NCBI GenBank assembly: GCA_903897145.1
Contig: CAIUAN010000040.1
Location: 62,001-126,000 of the forward strand
Direction of reading: 5' to 3'
Source: an uncultured Bacteroidia bacterium
Lineage (GTDB): Bacteria > Bacteroidota > Bacteroidia > Bacteroidales > Prolixibacteraceae
Length of the DNA: 64,000 bases
The position numbers and the translations under genes were made by a program. Positions 1-8,615 of this stretch are shown here, in pieces. The notes beneath the pieces are model-generated. The model ran no database searches. It had not been told where the DNA came from and worked only from the letters and a program-made list of their open reading frames with translations. Numbering within the stretch: the first letter of the stretch is position 1; each line of letters opens with the position of its first letter.

Positions 1-40
1 TGTAGTGAAGCACAATTGAGTTGCAATTAGAACGCTAAGT

Positions 41-1135
41 CTATTTCTTTGATTTCCCGTCAGCTAAGGTAACATCTGCAACAAATTGACGAATCTGCTG
101 CTCATCTTCTTTCTTGCAGATCAACAGGGTGTTCTCTGATTCAACGACTATAAAACCATGTAGTCCTTGAATGACTGCTGTTTTATTTTTAGGCATATTT
201 ACAATGCATCCTTGTGAATCGTATAAGAAGATTTTGTCACCACTGACGGCATTCTCAGACTCATCTTTTTTGTGACTCTCATACAAAGACCCCCAGGTAC
301 CTAGATCGGACCATCCAAAATCAGCACATAGCACAAATACATTTTTAGCCTTCTCCATAACCCCGTAATCAATAGATACATTGGGGCATTCGGAATATAC
401 TTTATTGATATAATGCACTTCATCGGATGTGTTTATGTGCTTTTTGCCATAATCAAACAACGCATTCACCTCTGGAAGATGGTCAATAAGTGCTTGATGA
501 ATGGCTTTAGCAGACCAGATAAATATGCCTGAATTCCAATAAAACTCTCCTGTTTCAACAAAGAGTTCAGCCATTTTTCGATCCGGTTTTTCGGTAAAGG
601 TCTTTACTCGAAAAAGATTATCGCGACCTTCAAAATCAGTTGATTCTGCCACTTGAATGTATCCATAGCCAGTTTCTGGTCGGCTGGGTTGAATTCCTAA
701 AGTGAGTAATACATCTTTCCCAGTTACATACCTAAGTCCATTTTCGATCTCTGCGATAAACTTTTCTTCCTTTAGAATAAGGTGATCAGATGGCGCAACA
801 ACAATATTCGCCTCGGGACAGGTGTCTAATATTTTATAGGTGGCATAGGCCACACATGGTGCGGTATTTCGTCGAAGAGGCTCTGAAAGTATTTGCGATG
901 CTTTTAACTCTGGAAGCTGATTCTTGACAAGCTCTTTATGTGTCTCGCTTGTAACAACAAGGAAATTTTCGACCGGGATTATGGATGAGAAGCGATCAAA
1001 AGTTAATTGCAGTAAGGTCCTTCCAACACCTAAAAAGTCTAAAAATTGTTTAGGCTTTTCTGCGGTGCTAAGAGGCCAAAAGCGACTTCCTATACCGCCA
1101 GCCATGATCACGCAAAAATTCTTGCTGTTTTCCAT
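41..1135 (-). CDS. manC: Mannose-1-phosphate guanylyltransferase
   Basis: This cytoplasmic enzyme makes GDP-mannose from mannose-1-phosphate and GTP, the activated mannose used for polysaccharide and glycoprotein synthesis. The nucleotidyltransferase signature is at the N-terminus (residues about 12-29: AGGIGSRFWPLS followed by EKPKQF), and FTEKPD, typical of sugar-phosphate binding in this family, lies near residue 180. At 364 residues it matches the short single-domain form that lacks the C-terminal isomerase domain of bifunctional enzymes. The start is the ATG at 1135; a TAnnTTTG-type -7 box on the minus strand (1152-1159) lies just upstream, without a clear -33 element. The gene stands alone and is divergent from the ABC genes. 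Confident family call; the physiological role is inferred. Confidence 0.93.
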   Translation of the reverse strand: MENSKNFCVIMAGGIGSRFWPLSTAEKPKQFLDFLGVGRTLLQLTFDRFSSIIPVENFLVVTSETHKELVKNQLPELKASQILSEPLRRNTAPCVAYATYKILDTCPEANIVVAPSDHLILKEEKFIAEIENGLRYVTGKDVLLTLGIQPSRPETGYGYIQVAESTDFEGRDNLFRVKTFTEKPDRKMAELFVETGEFYWNSGIFIWSAKAIHQALIDHLPEVNALFDYGKKHINTSDEVHYINKVYSECPNVSIDYGVMEKAKNVFVLCADFGWSDLGTWGSLYESHKKDESENAVSGDKIFLYDSQGCIVNMPKNKTAVIQGLHGFIVVESENTLLICKKEDEQQIRQFVADVTLADGKSKK

Positions 1136-1346
1136 TTGTCTAAATTTTATTCAAATCTATCTATTTTTTTAAACATAATAACATCGTTTCTCCTGAGTGC
1201 CTAACGCTAGTGATACAATTTGGCAGTCATTGATGAAATTATTTGTACTTTTATCGAGAAATTAATACCATGATAATATCCATATAAAATAGAATTATGG
1301 ATGTTTTAAATGACTAATTATCAGTTAAAATACTAAATTAGATTCT

Positions 1347-2087
1347 GTGGGAGTACTTCATCATATTGGTCAATATTTCTTATTGCTTGTCAAGATCTTT
1401 AAGAAGCCCGAAAAGAAATCGATTTATATTCGGCAGCTAATTCTTGAGATCGAGAAGCTTGGGATTAACTCCATTGGCATTGTGGCTATTATCTCAGTTT
1501 TTATGGGAGGTATCATAACCTTACAGCTGACTTACAACATGGCTAGTCCCTTAATGCCTAGTTATATTATTGGCCTCGGGAATAGAGACACCTTAATACT
1601 TGAATTTTCATCAACCGTTTTAAGTCTAATGTTGGCTGGGAAAGTGGGTTCAAATATTGCGTCTGAACTAGGGTCTATGCGAATTACAGAACAGATCGAT
1701 TCGATGGAGATTATGGGAGTGAACTCAGCCTCCTATTTAATTCTTCCCAAGATCATAGCGGTCGTTTTTATGAGTCCATTCTTGTTCATTATCAGTGTTG
1801 GCTGCGGTTTAATTGGCGGATTAATAACCGGTCCGCTCTCAGGCGCTGTAACCGTTGCTACGTATGTCACAGGAATTACGACCTTGTTTGTCCCATTTTA
1901 CGTTTATTTTTCGATCATCAAGACTTTTGTATTTGGGTTTCTAATCTCTTCGGTGCCTGCGTATCTTGGCTATTATGTTCAAGGAGGAGCTTTAGAGGTT
2001 GGCCGAACTAGCACAAAGGCTGTAGTCAACACAAGTATCTTGATTTTATTCTTCGATCTTGTCTTAACACAATTGCTGTTTAAATGA
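1347..2087 (+). CDS. MlaE-family ABC transporter permease
   Basis: This is an inner-membrane permease of the MlaE/YrbE type, the membrane half of an ABC system that moves phospholipids between the membranes of diderm bacteria. The 246-residue protein has several hydrophobic segments and the family-typical central stretch ELGSMRITEQIDSMEIMG (about residues 108-125), which couples to the ATPase. The start is GTG at 1347; no in-frame ATG precedes it. It overlaps the ATPase gene by 4 bases (ATGA), so the two are translationally coupled. No MlaD-type substrate-binding (MCE) gene follows, although it usually does in this phylum. Family assignment is firm; the substrate is inferred from the family. 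Confidence 0.9.
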   Translation: MGVLHHIGQYFLLLVKIFKKPEKKSIYIRQLILEIEKLGINSIGIVAIISVFMGGIITLQLTYNMASPLMPSYIIGLGNRDTLILEFSSTVLSLMLAGKVGSNIASELGSMRITEQIDSMEIMGVNSASYLILPKIIAVVFMSPFLFIISVGCGLIGGLITGPLSGAVTVATYVTGITTLFVPFYVYFSIIKTFVFGFLISSVPAYLGYYVQGGALEVGRTSTKAVVNTSILILFFDLVLTQLLFK

Positions 2088-2854
2088 TTGAAATAAAAAA
2101 TATAGTGAAGTCTTTTGATGGACGTGAGGTTCTAAAAGATGTCTCGACAGTTTTCGAAAAGGGGAAGACTAATCTTATCATTGGTCAAAGTGGCTCCGGA
2201 AAAACTGTCTTACTTAAATGTATTGTCGGACTATTTGATATTGATGGAGGTGAGATTCTTTTTGATGGTCGAAACAATGCGTCAATGGATTTCCACGAAC
2301 GTGGATTACTAAGACAAGAGATTGGAATGGTTTTTCAGAATGGAGCTTTATTTGATTCGCTTTCTGTAGAAGAGAACGTTCGTTTTCCAATGGATATGTT
2401 TACCGAAATGACGATTAAACAGAAATTAGAGCGGCTCAATTTCTGCCTTGAACGGGTCAACATCAAAGACTCTAATCACCTCTACCCATCTGAACTTTCT
2501 GGGGGAATGCGCAAGCGGGTTGCTATTGCTAGAGCGATTGCTCTAAATCCACGGTATTTATTTTGCGATGAGCCTAATTCAGGCCTCGATCCTGTAACAT
2601 CAATCTTGATTGATAATCTGATTAAGGAGATTACCGCTGAATTTGATATCACAACTATTATCAATACGCATGATATGAATTCAGTGATGGAGATTGGAGA
2701 TAACATCCTCTTTATCTCTGAAGGTGAAAAAGGGTGGGAAGGGAATAGTTCCCAGATTTTTAACACCCACAATAAAAAACTTAACGCCTTTGTCTTTGCT
2801 TCACCTTTTTCCAAGCAACTAAAAGAGATCAAACAAATGGAGGATGACGAATGA
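2084..2854 (+). CDS. MlaF-type ABC transporter ATP-binding protein
   Basis: This is the ATPase partner of the MlaE-like permease just upstream, in the lipid-transport class of ABC systems. Walker A is GQSGSGKT (residues 34-41), the signature is LSGGMRKRVAIARA, and Walker B is YLFCDEP followed by NSGLDP; the switch histidine is in NTHDMNS. SGGMRKRVA in place of SGGQ is normal for the MlaF subgroup. The gene overlaps both neighbours by 4 bases, so permease, ATPase and the following lipoprotein gene form one tightly coupled transcription unit. Confidence 0.92.
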   Translation: MIEIKNIVKSFDGREVLKDVSTVFEKGKTNLIIGQSGSGKTVLLKCIVGLFDIDGGEILFDGRNNASMDFHERGLLRQEIGMVFQNGALFDSLSVEENVRFPMDMFTEMTIKQKLERLNFCLERVNIKDSNHLYPSELSGGMRKRVAIARAIALNPRYLFCDEPNSGLDPVTSILIDNLIKEITAEFDITTIINTHDMNSVMEIGDNILFISEGEKGWEGNSSQIFNTHNKKLNAFVFASPFSKQLKEIKQMEDDE

Positions 2855-3225
2855 GCAAATTTAAAATTCTCATTGTAACTTTGATCTTTATGGCCTGCTC
2901 GTCTGAAGATTTGCCTAAAGGTATTTTAACGAGGAAAGAGATGGCTCCAATTCTTGTTCAGATTCATCTTGCTGAAGGTCTTTATACGCAGCGATTCTTG
3001 CAAAATATTACACGCGATGGTTACCAAGATGATCTATATCTATCGGTGATGAAACGGATGAAGGTTAATCAGAAAGAATTTGAAGCATCTGTTTTATATT
3101 ATGGGAAATATCCTGAAAAATATAAACTTATTTACGATGAAGTACTTAACCAATTAGGTGAACTAGAGGTGAAGTCAAGAGCTAAAGATTCCTTAAGTCG
3201 AATAAGTCCGCCAGTACCAAAATAA
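2851..3225 (+). CDS. DUF4296-family lipoprotein
   Basis: This is a small (124 residues) putative lipoprotein. A short hydrophobic leader ends in a lipobox-like FMACS, placing the lipidated Cys near residue 16. The rest is a helical domain resembling DUF4296 (IHLAEGLYTQRFLQN, then a YYGKYPEKYKLIYDEVL stretch near the C-terminus). DUF4296 proteins are almost confined to Bacteroidota and have no established function. The start codon overlaps the stop of the ABC ATPase gene, so they are probably co-expressed; a link to envelope lipid transport is only an inference from this arrangement. Confidence 0.75.
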   Translation: MSKFKILIVTLIFMACSSEDLPKGILTRKEMAPILVQIHLAEGLYTQRFLQNITRDGYQDDLYLSVMKRMKVNQKEFEASVLYYGKYPEKYKLIYDEVLNQLGELEVKSRAKDSLSRISPPVPK

Positions 3226-3232
3226 GTTTAAT

Positions 3233-3805
3233 ATGCGCAAGTTCTCGGCTCACTTTATCCTTACCGGAACTGGAGTATTGCTAAATAAAGGCATTGTGGT
3301 GACCACTGACCAGGGTGTTATAATGGAGATTATAGATACGAATGGAGCTTTTGAAGAGCGCTCATCCGTTGAGTTCTACAGTGGAATAATTACCCCTGGT
3401 TTTGTGAATGCAGCCTTAAGTCCAAAGATAAACATGCTAAAGCCTGCGCATCAAAAATGGACAATGATCAATGCCATCGATGAAACGATCACAAAAGATT
3501 TATTTGCAGTATCTCAAAATGAACTTCAAAAAACAAATAGGATCTGCCTCGGACTGAAATCAGCTGCTTCCAATGATCAGCAGGCCCTATTTAAATTGAT
3601 TAAAGATTTATGCTCCAATTTCCCTATGATCTCTTTGGCACAAGTCGTCACTTGGGCAACAAAAAATGGTGCCGAAGCACTTTCGATCTCCGACCGGTAT
3701 GGTTCGATTGAGATAGGGAAGCAGCCTGGCTTGAATCTTTTAACTGGACTTGATATGGGTGATATGACGATTAAATCTACCTCAGTCTTAGAAAAACTTT
3801 TTTAG
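3233..3805 (+). CDS. Shortened amidohydrolase-like protein, catalytic residues lost
   Basis: The 190-residue protein aligns by eye with the two ends of the cytosine-deaminase-like amidohydrolase family (usually about 380-400 residues). The N-terminal beta domain ends in GIITPGFVNA, where active members continue with the metal-binding HxH (NAHCHLE); here it reads NAALSPK. The C-terminal part retains CLGLKSAASNDQQ, where active enzymes have LGTDSLASN, so the catalytic Asp has become Lys. The C-terminal DRYGSIEIGKQPGLNLL is typical of the family. About half of the barrel is missing from the middle. The frame is open throughout, suggesting a retained non-catalytic protein rather than a fresh pseudogene. 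It sits 7 bases after the DUF4296 gene. Confidence 0.65.
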   Translation: MRKFSAHFILTGTGVLLNKGIVVTTDQGVIMEIIDTNGAFEERSSVEFYSGIITPGFVNAALSPKINMLKPAHQKWTMINAIDETITKDLFAVSQNELQKTNRICLGLKSAASNDQQALFKLIKDLCSNFPMISLAQVVTWATKNGAEALSISDRYGSIEIGKQPGLNLLTGLDMGDMTIKSTSVLEKLF

Positions 3806-3849
3806 GTAATCTGTCTTTCAGTCGAAATACGAATTCTAAAACTAGCTCT

Positions 3850-4632
3850 ATGTCGACATTCCTTTTCGATCAAACGATATTCGGACCATTGATAAGCCGG
3901 CGATTAGGCATCTCCTTGGGAATAAATCTGCTTCCAAATGATTCGAAACTTTGTTCTTTTAACTGTATTTACTGTGAATGTGGCTGGAATTCGGCCAAAG
4001 GATCTGTAAAGGCGAAATTTCCTACTAAATCGGAAGTTAAAACTTTGCTCAGAGCCAAACTTATAGAGATGGTTCGTGCGAAGAAACCGCCTGATGTCAT
4101 AACGTTTGCTGGCAATGGCGAGCCTACCATGCATCCTGATTTTGCTACTATCATTGACGATACCATCTCACTACGAAATGAACTTTGTCCGACTGCACGC
4201 CTGGCAGTCCTCTCTAATTCTACCATGCTTCATAAACCAACCGTTGTTGAGGCGCTAAAAAAAGTGGATGATAATATCTTAAAGCTTGATTCAGGAATTG
4301 CTCAAACCATAAAGCTTTTGGATCAACCAGTTGGCCGATTTAATTTAGAAAATTGTGTGAATAATCTTAAGCAATTTGGGGGGCAGCAGATTATTCAGAC
4401 AATGTTTTTACGGGGTGTGTTTATGAGCGAAGTGGTTGACAATACTACTGAAATTGAGATTGCTGCATGGATCGCTCTTTTACAGGAAATTCGCCCTAAA
4501 TCAGTCATGATCTATACCTTGGATCGTGATACTCCAGCTAAAGATTTGCAAAAAATAGCTCTAAACGAATTAAATGAGATTGCAAATAAAGTGAGGAAGG
4601 TTACAGGTTTAGAGGTTCAAGTAAGCGGCTAA
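3850..4632 (+). CDS. Radical SAM Fe-S protein (COG0731-like)
   Basis: This 260-residue radical SAM protein carries the cluster motif CSFNCIYCECG (CxxxCxxC, near residues 36-43) and the FAGNGEPTMHPDF stretch, which fits the GxGEPT motif of the COG0731 group. That group is related in sequence to the wyosine tRNA-modification enzyme Taw1/TYW1, but bacterial members are uncharacterised. It would use S-adenosylmethionine and a 4Fe-4S cluster in the cytoplasm. It follows the amidohydrolase-like gene by 44 bases and may be in the same transcript. The superfamily is certain; the reaction is unknown. Confidence 0.85.
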   Translation: MSTFLFDQTIFGPLISRRLGISLGINLLPNDSKLCSFNCIYCECGWNSAKGSVKAKFPTKSEVKTLLRAKLIEMVRAKKPPDVITFAGNGEPTMHPDFATIIDDTISLRNELCPTARLAVLSNSTMLHKPTVVEALKKVDDNILKLDSGIAQTIKLLDQPVGRFNLENCVNNLKQFGGQQIIQTMFLRGVFMSEVVDNTTEIEIAAWIALLQEIRPKSVMIYTLDRDTPAKDLQKIALNELNEIANKVRKVTGLEVQVSG

Positions 4633-4733
4633 GTTTATGTTGATGATTTTCCGAATTGATTTTCTCCGTAATATTGCATTTCCTAATAAACGGCGTAAAG
4701 ATCTATCTTGCTAAATATTAAACTTTTTCGATC

Positions 4734-7031
4734 ATGATAAAATTTCTCCCCCTTTTCCTCGCTGCTATGTTGTTTTCTAAGGTTGGATTTAGCCAACTAA
4801 ACTCTAAACCTAGCTCCTCATTAGTTGATTTTGTGAACCCATTGGTGGGATCAGATTCTGATCATTCATTGTCGAATGGGAATACTTATCCCGCTATTGC
4901 CTTGCCTTGGGGGATGAACTTTTGGACGCCTCAGACAAATAAGATGGGCAGCGGATGGGCTTATATGTATCGAGACACTAAACTTAGAGGGTTTAAACAA
5001 ACGCATCAGCCGAGTCCATGGATTGGAGATTATGCTGCTTTCTCACTGTTTCCTGAAACGGGTAAATTGATATTAGATGAGAACCAGCGCGCTTCATTCT
5101 ATTCACATAAGGCGGAGATCTCAAAACCACATTATTACCGTGCATATCTTGCCGATTATGATGTTGTCACAGAGATTACTCCCACCGAAAGAGCTGCTCA
5201 GTTTCGTTTTACGTTCCCTCAATCGGAGGCCTCGCATGTGATCATTGATGCCTTTGATAAGGGTTCTATGGTTAAAATAGTGCCGAAGGAGAAGAAGATT
5301 ATAGGGTATTGTCGAAATAACAATGGAGGCGTTCCTGAGAATTTTCACAATTATTTCGTGATCATTTTTGATAAGGAATTTTCTGCTATCTCTACCTGGA
5401 ATGATAGCGTGCTTACTGAGAATAGTGCGAAAGCAGAGGGCGATCATGTGATGGCAGTTCTCTCGTTTAAAACGAAGAAAGGAGAACAGGTTCATGCCCG
5501 CATTGCATCTTCCTTTATTAGTCCAGAACAAGCTCAGCTGAATTTAGATCGTGAGATCGGCACGCAAAATTTTGATCAAACGAAGCAGAAAGCGGAACTA
5601 GCTTGGAACGCGGAATTTGCTAAAATTCAAACTTCTGGTGGAACGGTTGATCAGAACCGCACTTTTTATACGGCCCTTTACCATACGATGCTCTTCCCTC
5701 GCAAGTTCTATGAGCTTGATGCGAACAATAAAATTGTTCATTATAGTCCGTATAATGGCAAAATCTTGAGTGGATATCAATTCACAGATAACGGTTTCTG
5801 GGATACTTTCCGTGCTGTATTCCCGCTATTTACCCTTACCCATCCGAGTCTTACGGCTCAGCTAATGGAGGGTTTAGCTAATACTTACAACGAGAGTGGC
5901 TGGCTGCCTGAATGGGCTAGTCCTGGCCATCGCGATTGCATGATCGGTTCTAATTCAGCAGTTAACATTGCAGATGCATACTTGAAAGGTATTCGGGGTT
6001 TCGACATCTCTAAGCTCTATGAAGCGATTCTGAAAAATACCGAAAATGAGGGCCCTATTCATTCTGTAGGTCGCTATGGCGTTAAATACTATAACGACAA
6101 GGGTTATATCCCTTATGATGTCGGTATTAAAGAGAATGCCGCGCGAACGTTAGAGTACTCCTTTGCCGATTGGTGTATTTGGAAACTCGCCAGCGATCTT
6201 AAACGTCCGAATGAAGAGGTGAATCGTTTTGCAAAACGGGCCATGAACTATCAAAATGTCTTTGATAAATCGGTAAACTTTATGAGAGGCCGAAATGAGG
6301 ATGGTACTTTTCAGACCCCTTTCCGCCCAGACAAATGGGGTGATGCATTTACAGAAGGATCTAGCTGGCATTATACCTGGTGCGTCTTTCATGACCCACA
6401 AGGGCTAGCAAATCTTTTTGGAAGTCGCGAAAAGATGGCAAGTCGTCTCGACGAGGTTTTTTCTTCCGCACCGACTTTCGATTATTCCTATTATGGGGTT
6501 CAGATTCATGAGATCACCGAAATGTTAATTGCAAATATGGGCCAGTATGCTCATGGAAATCAGCCCGTTCAACATGCTATCTATCTCTACAATTATTTGG
6601 GTCAGCCATGGAAGTCACAATATTGGGCTCGACAGGTTATGGATCGTCTATACAATGCAAATCCTGATGGATTATGTGGCGATGAAGATAACGGACAGAC
6701 TTCGGCTTGGTATGTTTTTTCGGCCATGGGATTCTATCCAGTTGCACCAGGAACGGGTGAATATATTCTTGGATCACCCTTGTTTAAGAAGATCACCCTT
6801 AAACTTGAAAATGGGAAGACTTTAGAGCTTGCCGCTCCAGCTAATTCTCATGATAACGTATACGTTTCTAAGATATCTCGTAACGGAATAGCGTATGAGA
6901 AAAACTATGTAACCCATGGCGATCTAATGCAAGGTGGAGTATTTCAGTTTGAGATGAGCAATACGCCGAATAAAACTAGAGGCACGAAGCCAGAGAGCTT
7001 CCCGTATTCATTTTCAAATCGAAAACTTTAG
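4734..7031 (+). CDS. GH92 alpha-mannosidase, secreted
   Basis: This 765-residue glycoside hydrolase family 92 enzyme is a calcium-dependent, inverting exo-alpha-mannosidase family acting on mannans and N-glycans. A Sec leader covers residues 1-20 (ending VGFSQ). Family landmarks are VNPLVGSD at the start of the mature protein, the SNGNTYPAIALPWGMNFWTPQ stretch, GFWDTFRAVFPL, EGSSWHYTWCVFHDP, and near the C-terminus GDEDNGQTSAWYVFSAMGFYPVAPGTGEY. It stands alone, without SusCD or other glycosidases, and converges on pgeF with only 4 bases between stops. Whether it cleaves alpha-1,2, -1,3 or -1,4 links cannot be read from the sequence. Confidence 0.93.
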   Translation: MIKFLPLFLAAMLFSKVGFSQLNSKPSSSLVDFVNPLVGSDSDHSLSNGNTYPAIALPWGMNFWTPQTNKMGSGWAYMYRDTKLRGFKQTHQPSPWIGDYAAFSLFPETGKLILDENQRASFYSHKAEISKPHYYRAYLADYDVVTEITPTERAAQFRFTFPQSEASHVIIDAFDKGSMVKIVPKEKKIIGYCRNNNGGVPENFHNYFVIIFDKEFSAISTWNDSVLTENSAKAEGDHVMAVLSFKTKKGEQVHARIASSFISPEQAQLNLDREIGTQNFDQTKQKAELAWNAEFAKIQTSGGTVDQNRTFYTALYHTMLFPRKFYELDANNKIVHYSPYNGKILSGYQFTDNGFWDTFRAVFPLFTLTHPSLTAQLMEGLANTYNESGWLPEWASPGHRDCMIGSNSAVNIADAYLKGIRGFDISKLYEAILKNTENEGPIHSVGRYGVKYYNDKGYIPYDVGIKENAARTLEYSFADWCIWKLASDLKRPNEEVNRFAKRAMNYQNVFDKSVNFMRGRNEDGTFQTPFRPDKWGDAFTEGSSWHYTWCVFHDPQGLANLFGSREKMASRLDEVFSSAPTFDYSYYGVQIHEITEMLIANMGQYAHGNQPVQHAIYLYNYLGQPWKSQYWARQVMDRLYNANPDGLCGDEDNGQTSAWYVFSAMGFYPVAPGTGEYILGSPLFKKITLKLENGKTLELAAPANSHDNVYVSKISRNGIAYEKNYVTHGDLMQGGVFQFEMSNTPNKTRGTKPESFPYSFSNRKL

Positions 7032-7035
7032 AAGG

Positions 7036-7827
7036 CTATTTGAGTATTAGACCGGTTGCCATGCGACCTGTCTTGGCCCCATCGCGTCGAGCAGAAAAGA
7101 ACTTTTCGGCATTTGTCCAGGTGCAAACTTTGGCAATTTCAATATGGGTTTCTTGAATACCATTACTTAGTAGCTGTTGCTTATTGGCTTCCCAGAGGTT
7201 TAGCAGTCCTTTGTTGTCATCTTTCGGATTATAATGTGATGGATCGAAATGTGCTAAAACTTCAGATCCCACTTCATAAACTTCAGGGCTAATTGACGGA
7301 CCAATCCCTGCAATAAGATCACGCGGGTCTGAACCAAATGATTTATTCATCTCTTGAATGGTATTCTGGACTATCAGTTGCACTGTTCCTCGCCAACCTG
7401 CATGAATCGCAGCGATCACTTTTTGCTTGGGATCATAAATTAATACGGGAACACAATCGGCCGTTTTAATCGTGACACAAACGTTCATTAAATTAGTGAT
7501 TAAGGCATCGGTATCTTGCAAATAAGCTTTTTGATCTTCTTCGCTAGAGTTGAAAAAGTCGGTGGTTATAATTTTGACGGTCCCAGTATGTGTCTGTTTT
7601 GGAAAGATTAATGATGCTGGATCTATACCAATGGAATTGCATAATTTAACACGATTCGCTTTGACCTTCTCTGGATCATCTCCAGAGTTAAATCCTAAGT
7701 TTAAGGAGTGGTAATTTTCAGTGCTAGATCCACCTGAACGCAAGGTTGAAAAATGCAAAAGCTCGGAATAGTTTGCAAAATTTTCAAATTGCAAATAGGA
7801 GAGTCCATTTAGCGTTGTTTCTATCAT
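7036..7827 (-). CDS. pgeF: PgeF / laccase-domain (YfiH family) protein
   Basis: This 263-residue member of the YfiH/LACC1 family is annotated as peptidoglycan editing factor PgeF or polyphenol oxidase; some family members act as purine nucleoside phosphorylase/adenosine deaminase. The family's metal/active-site residues are visible in PKQTHTGTV, KTADCVPVLIYDP and AIHAGWRGTV, with GIGPSISPEVYEVG following. Length is normal. It has its own start at 7827 and is divergent from comB. The family is certain; the in vivo activity is uncertain. Confidence 0.9.
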   Translation of the reverse strand: MIETTLNGLSYLQFENFANYSELLHFSTLRSGGSSTENYHSLNLGFNSGDDPEKVKANRVKLCNSIGIDPASLIFPKQTHTGTVKIITTDFFNSSEEDQKAYLQDTDALITNLMNVCVTIKTADCVPVLIYDPKQKVIAAIHAGWRGTVQLIVQNTIQEMNKSFGSDPRDLIAGIGPSISPEVYEVGSEVLAHFDPSHYNPKDDNKGLLNLWEANKQQLLSNGIQETHIEIAKVCTWTNAEKFFSARRDGAKTGRMATGLILK

Positions 7828-7891
7828 CGTTCTTTACAGCATTTAGATTAAATTTGAAGCCAAATTACAAAAGTTCTTGATTGAACAATGA

Positions 7892-8590
7892 ATGGCCTTT
7901 ATGGAAATAAATATTCTTCAGCTTATTCAAGGATCAAAAGAGGCACGAGGATTAGTCGTGGTTATCGATGTCTTCAGGGCGTTCTCGACGGCTTGCTATC
8001 TTTTTGATGGTGGCGCAGAACAGATAATTCCCGTTGAACATGTTGAGGAGGCTTTTCAACTTAAAGAGAAGATGCCCCATGTGATAACCTTAGGTGAACG
8101 ATCGGAACGCAAGGTTCCTGGGTTTGACTTTGGGAATTCTCCAACTCATATCTTGCAGGAGGATCTTAAGAATAAAACAATTGTCATGACCACCAGTTCG
8201 GGGACAAAGGGAATTGTGAATGCAACGTTGGCGGATCAGATTATCACGGGTAGTTTTGTCAATGCAGGTGCCATAATTCGATATATTCGTCAGCAAAAAC
8301 CAAGTGTAGTTAGCTTTGTTTGCATGGGTTATGAATGTCGTTATCCGACGCAGGAGGACACCTTTCTCGCTGAATATTTGCGCGACACTCTGTTGGATAA
8401 AGAAACTGATTTTGTGCAAATGAAGAATTTACTTGCGGTTGGGGATGGTGCTCGACTTCTCGATCCTGCAAATCATCAATGGTCGCCATCGACAGATTTC
8501 GACCTTTGTTTGGATATAAATCGTTTTGATTTTGTCCTTAAGGTGGAGCAAAGAGACAATTTAAATGTGCTGAAAAAGATTAAGATATAG
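7892..8590 (+). CDS. comB: 2-phosphosulfolactate phosphatase family (ComB)
   Basis: This 232-residue protein matches the ComB family. In methanogens ComB is a Mg-dependent phosphatase that converts 2-phosphosulfolactate to sulfolactate in coenzyme M synthesis. Family landmarks are VVIDVFRAFSTACYLFDGGA (residues about 22-41), GERSERKVPGFDFGNSP and TTSSGTKGI. An internal ATG three codons downstream (7901) is an alternative start. It is followed after 25 bases by the PatB/MalY aminotransferase gene. The role in Bacteroidota is not established; sulfolactate production is an inference. A cysteate synthase-like gene lies 9 kb away (17600-18895). Confidence 0.85.
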   Translation: MAFMEINILQLIQGSKEARGLVVVIDVFRAFSTACYLFDGGAEQIIPVEHVEEAFQLKEKMPHVITLGERSERKVPGFDFGNSPTHILQEDLKNKTIVMTTSSGTKGIVNATLADQIITGSFVNAGAIIRYIRQQKPSVVSFVCMGYECRYPTQEDTFLAEYLRDTLLDKETDFVQMKNLLAVGDGARLLDPANHQWSPSTDFDLCLDINRFDFVLKVEQRDNLNVLKKIKI

Positions 8591-8615
8591 TTTCTGAATG
8601 TGTTAAAGAGGTAGT

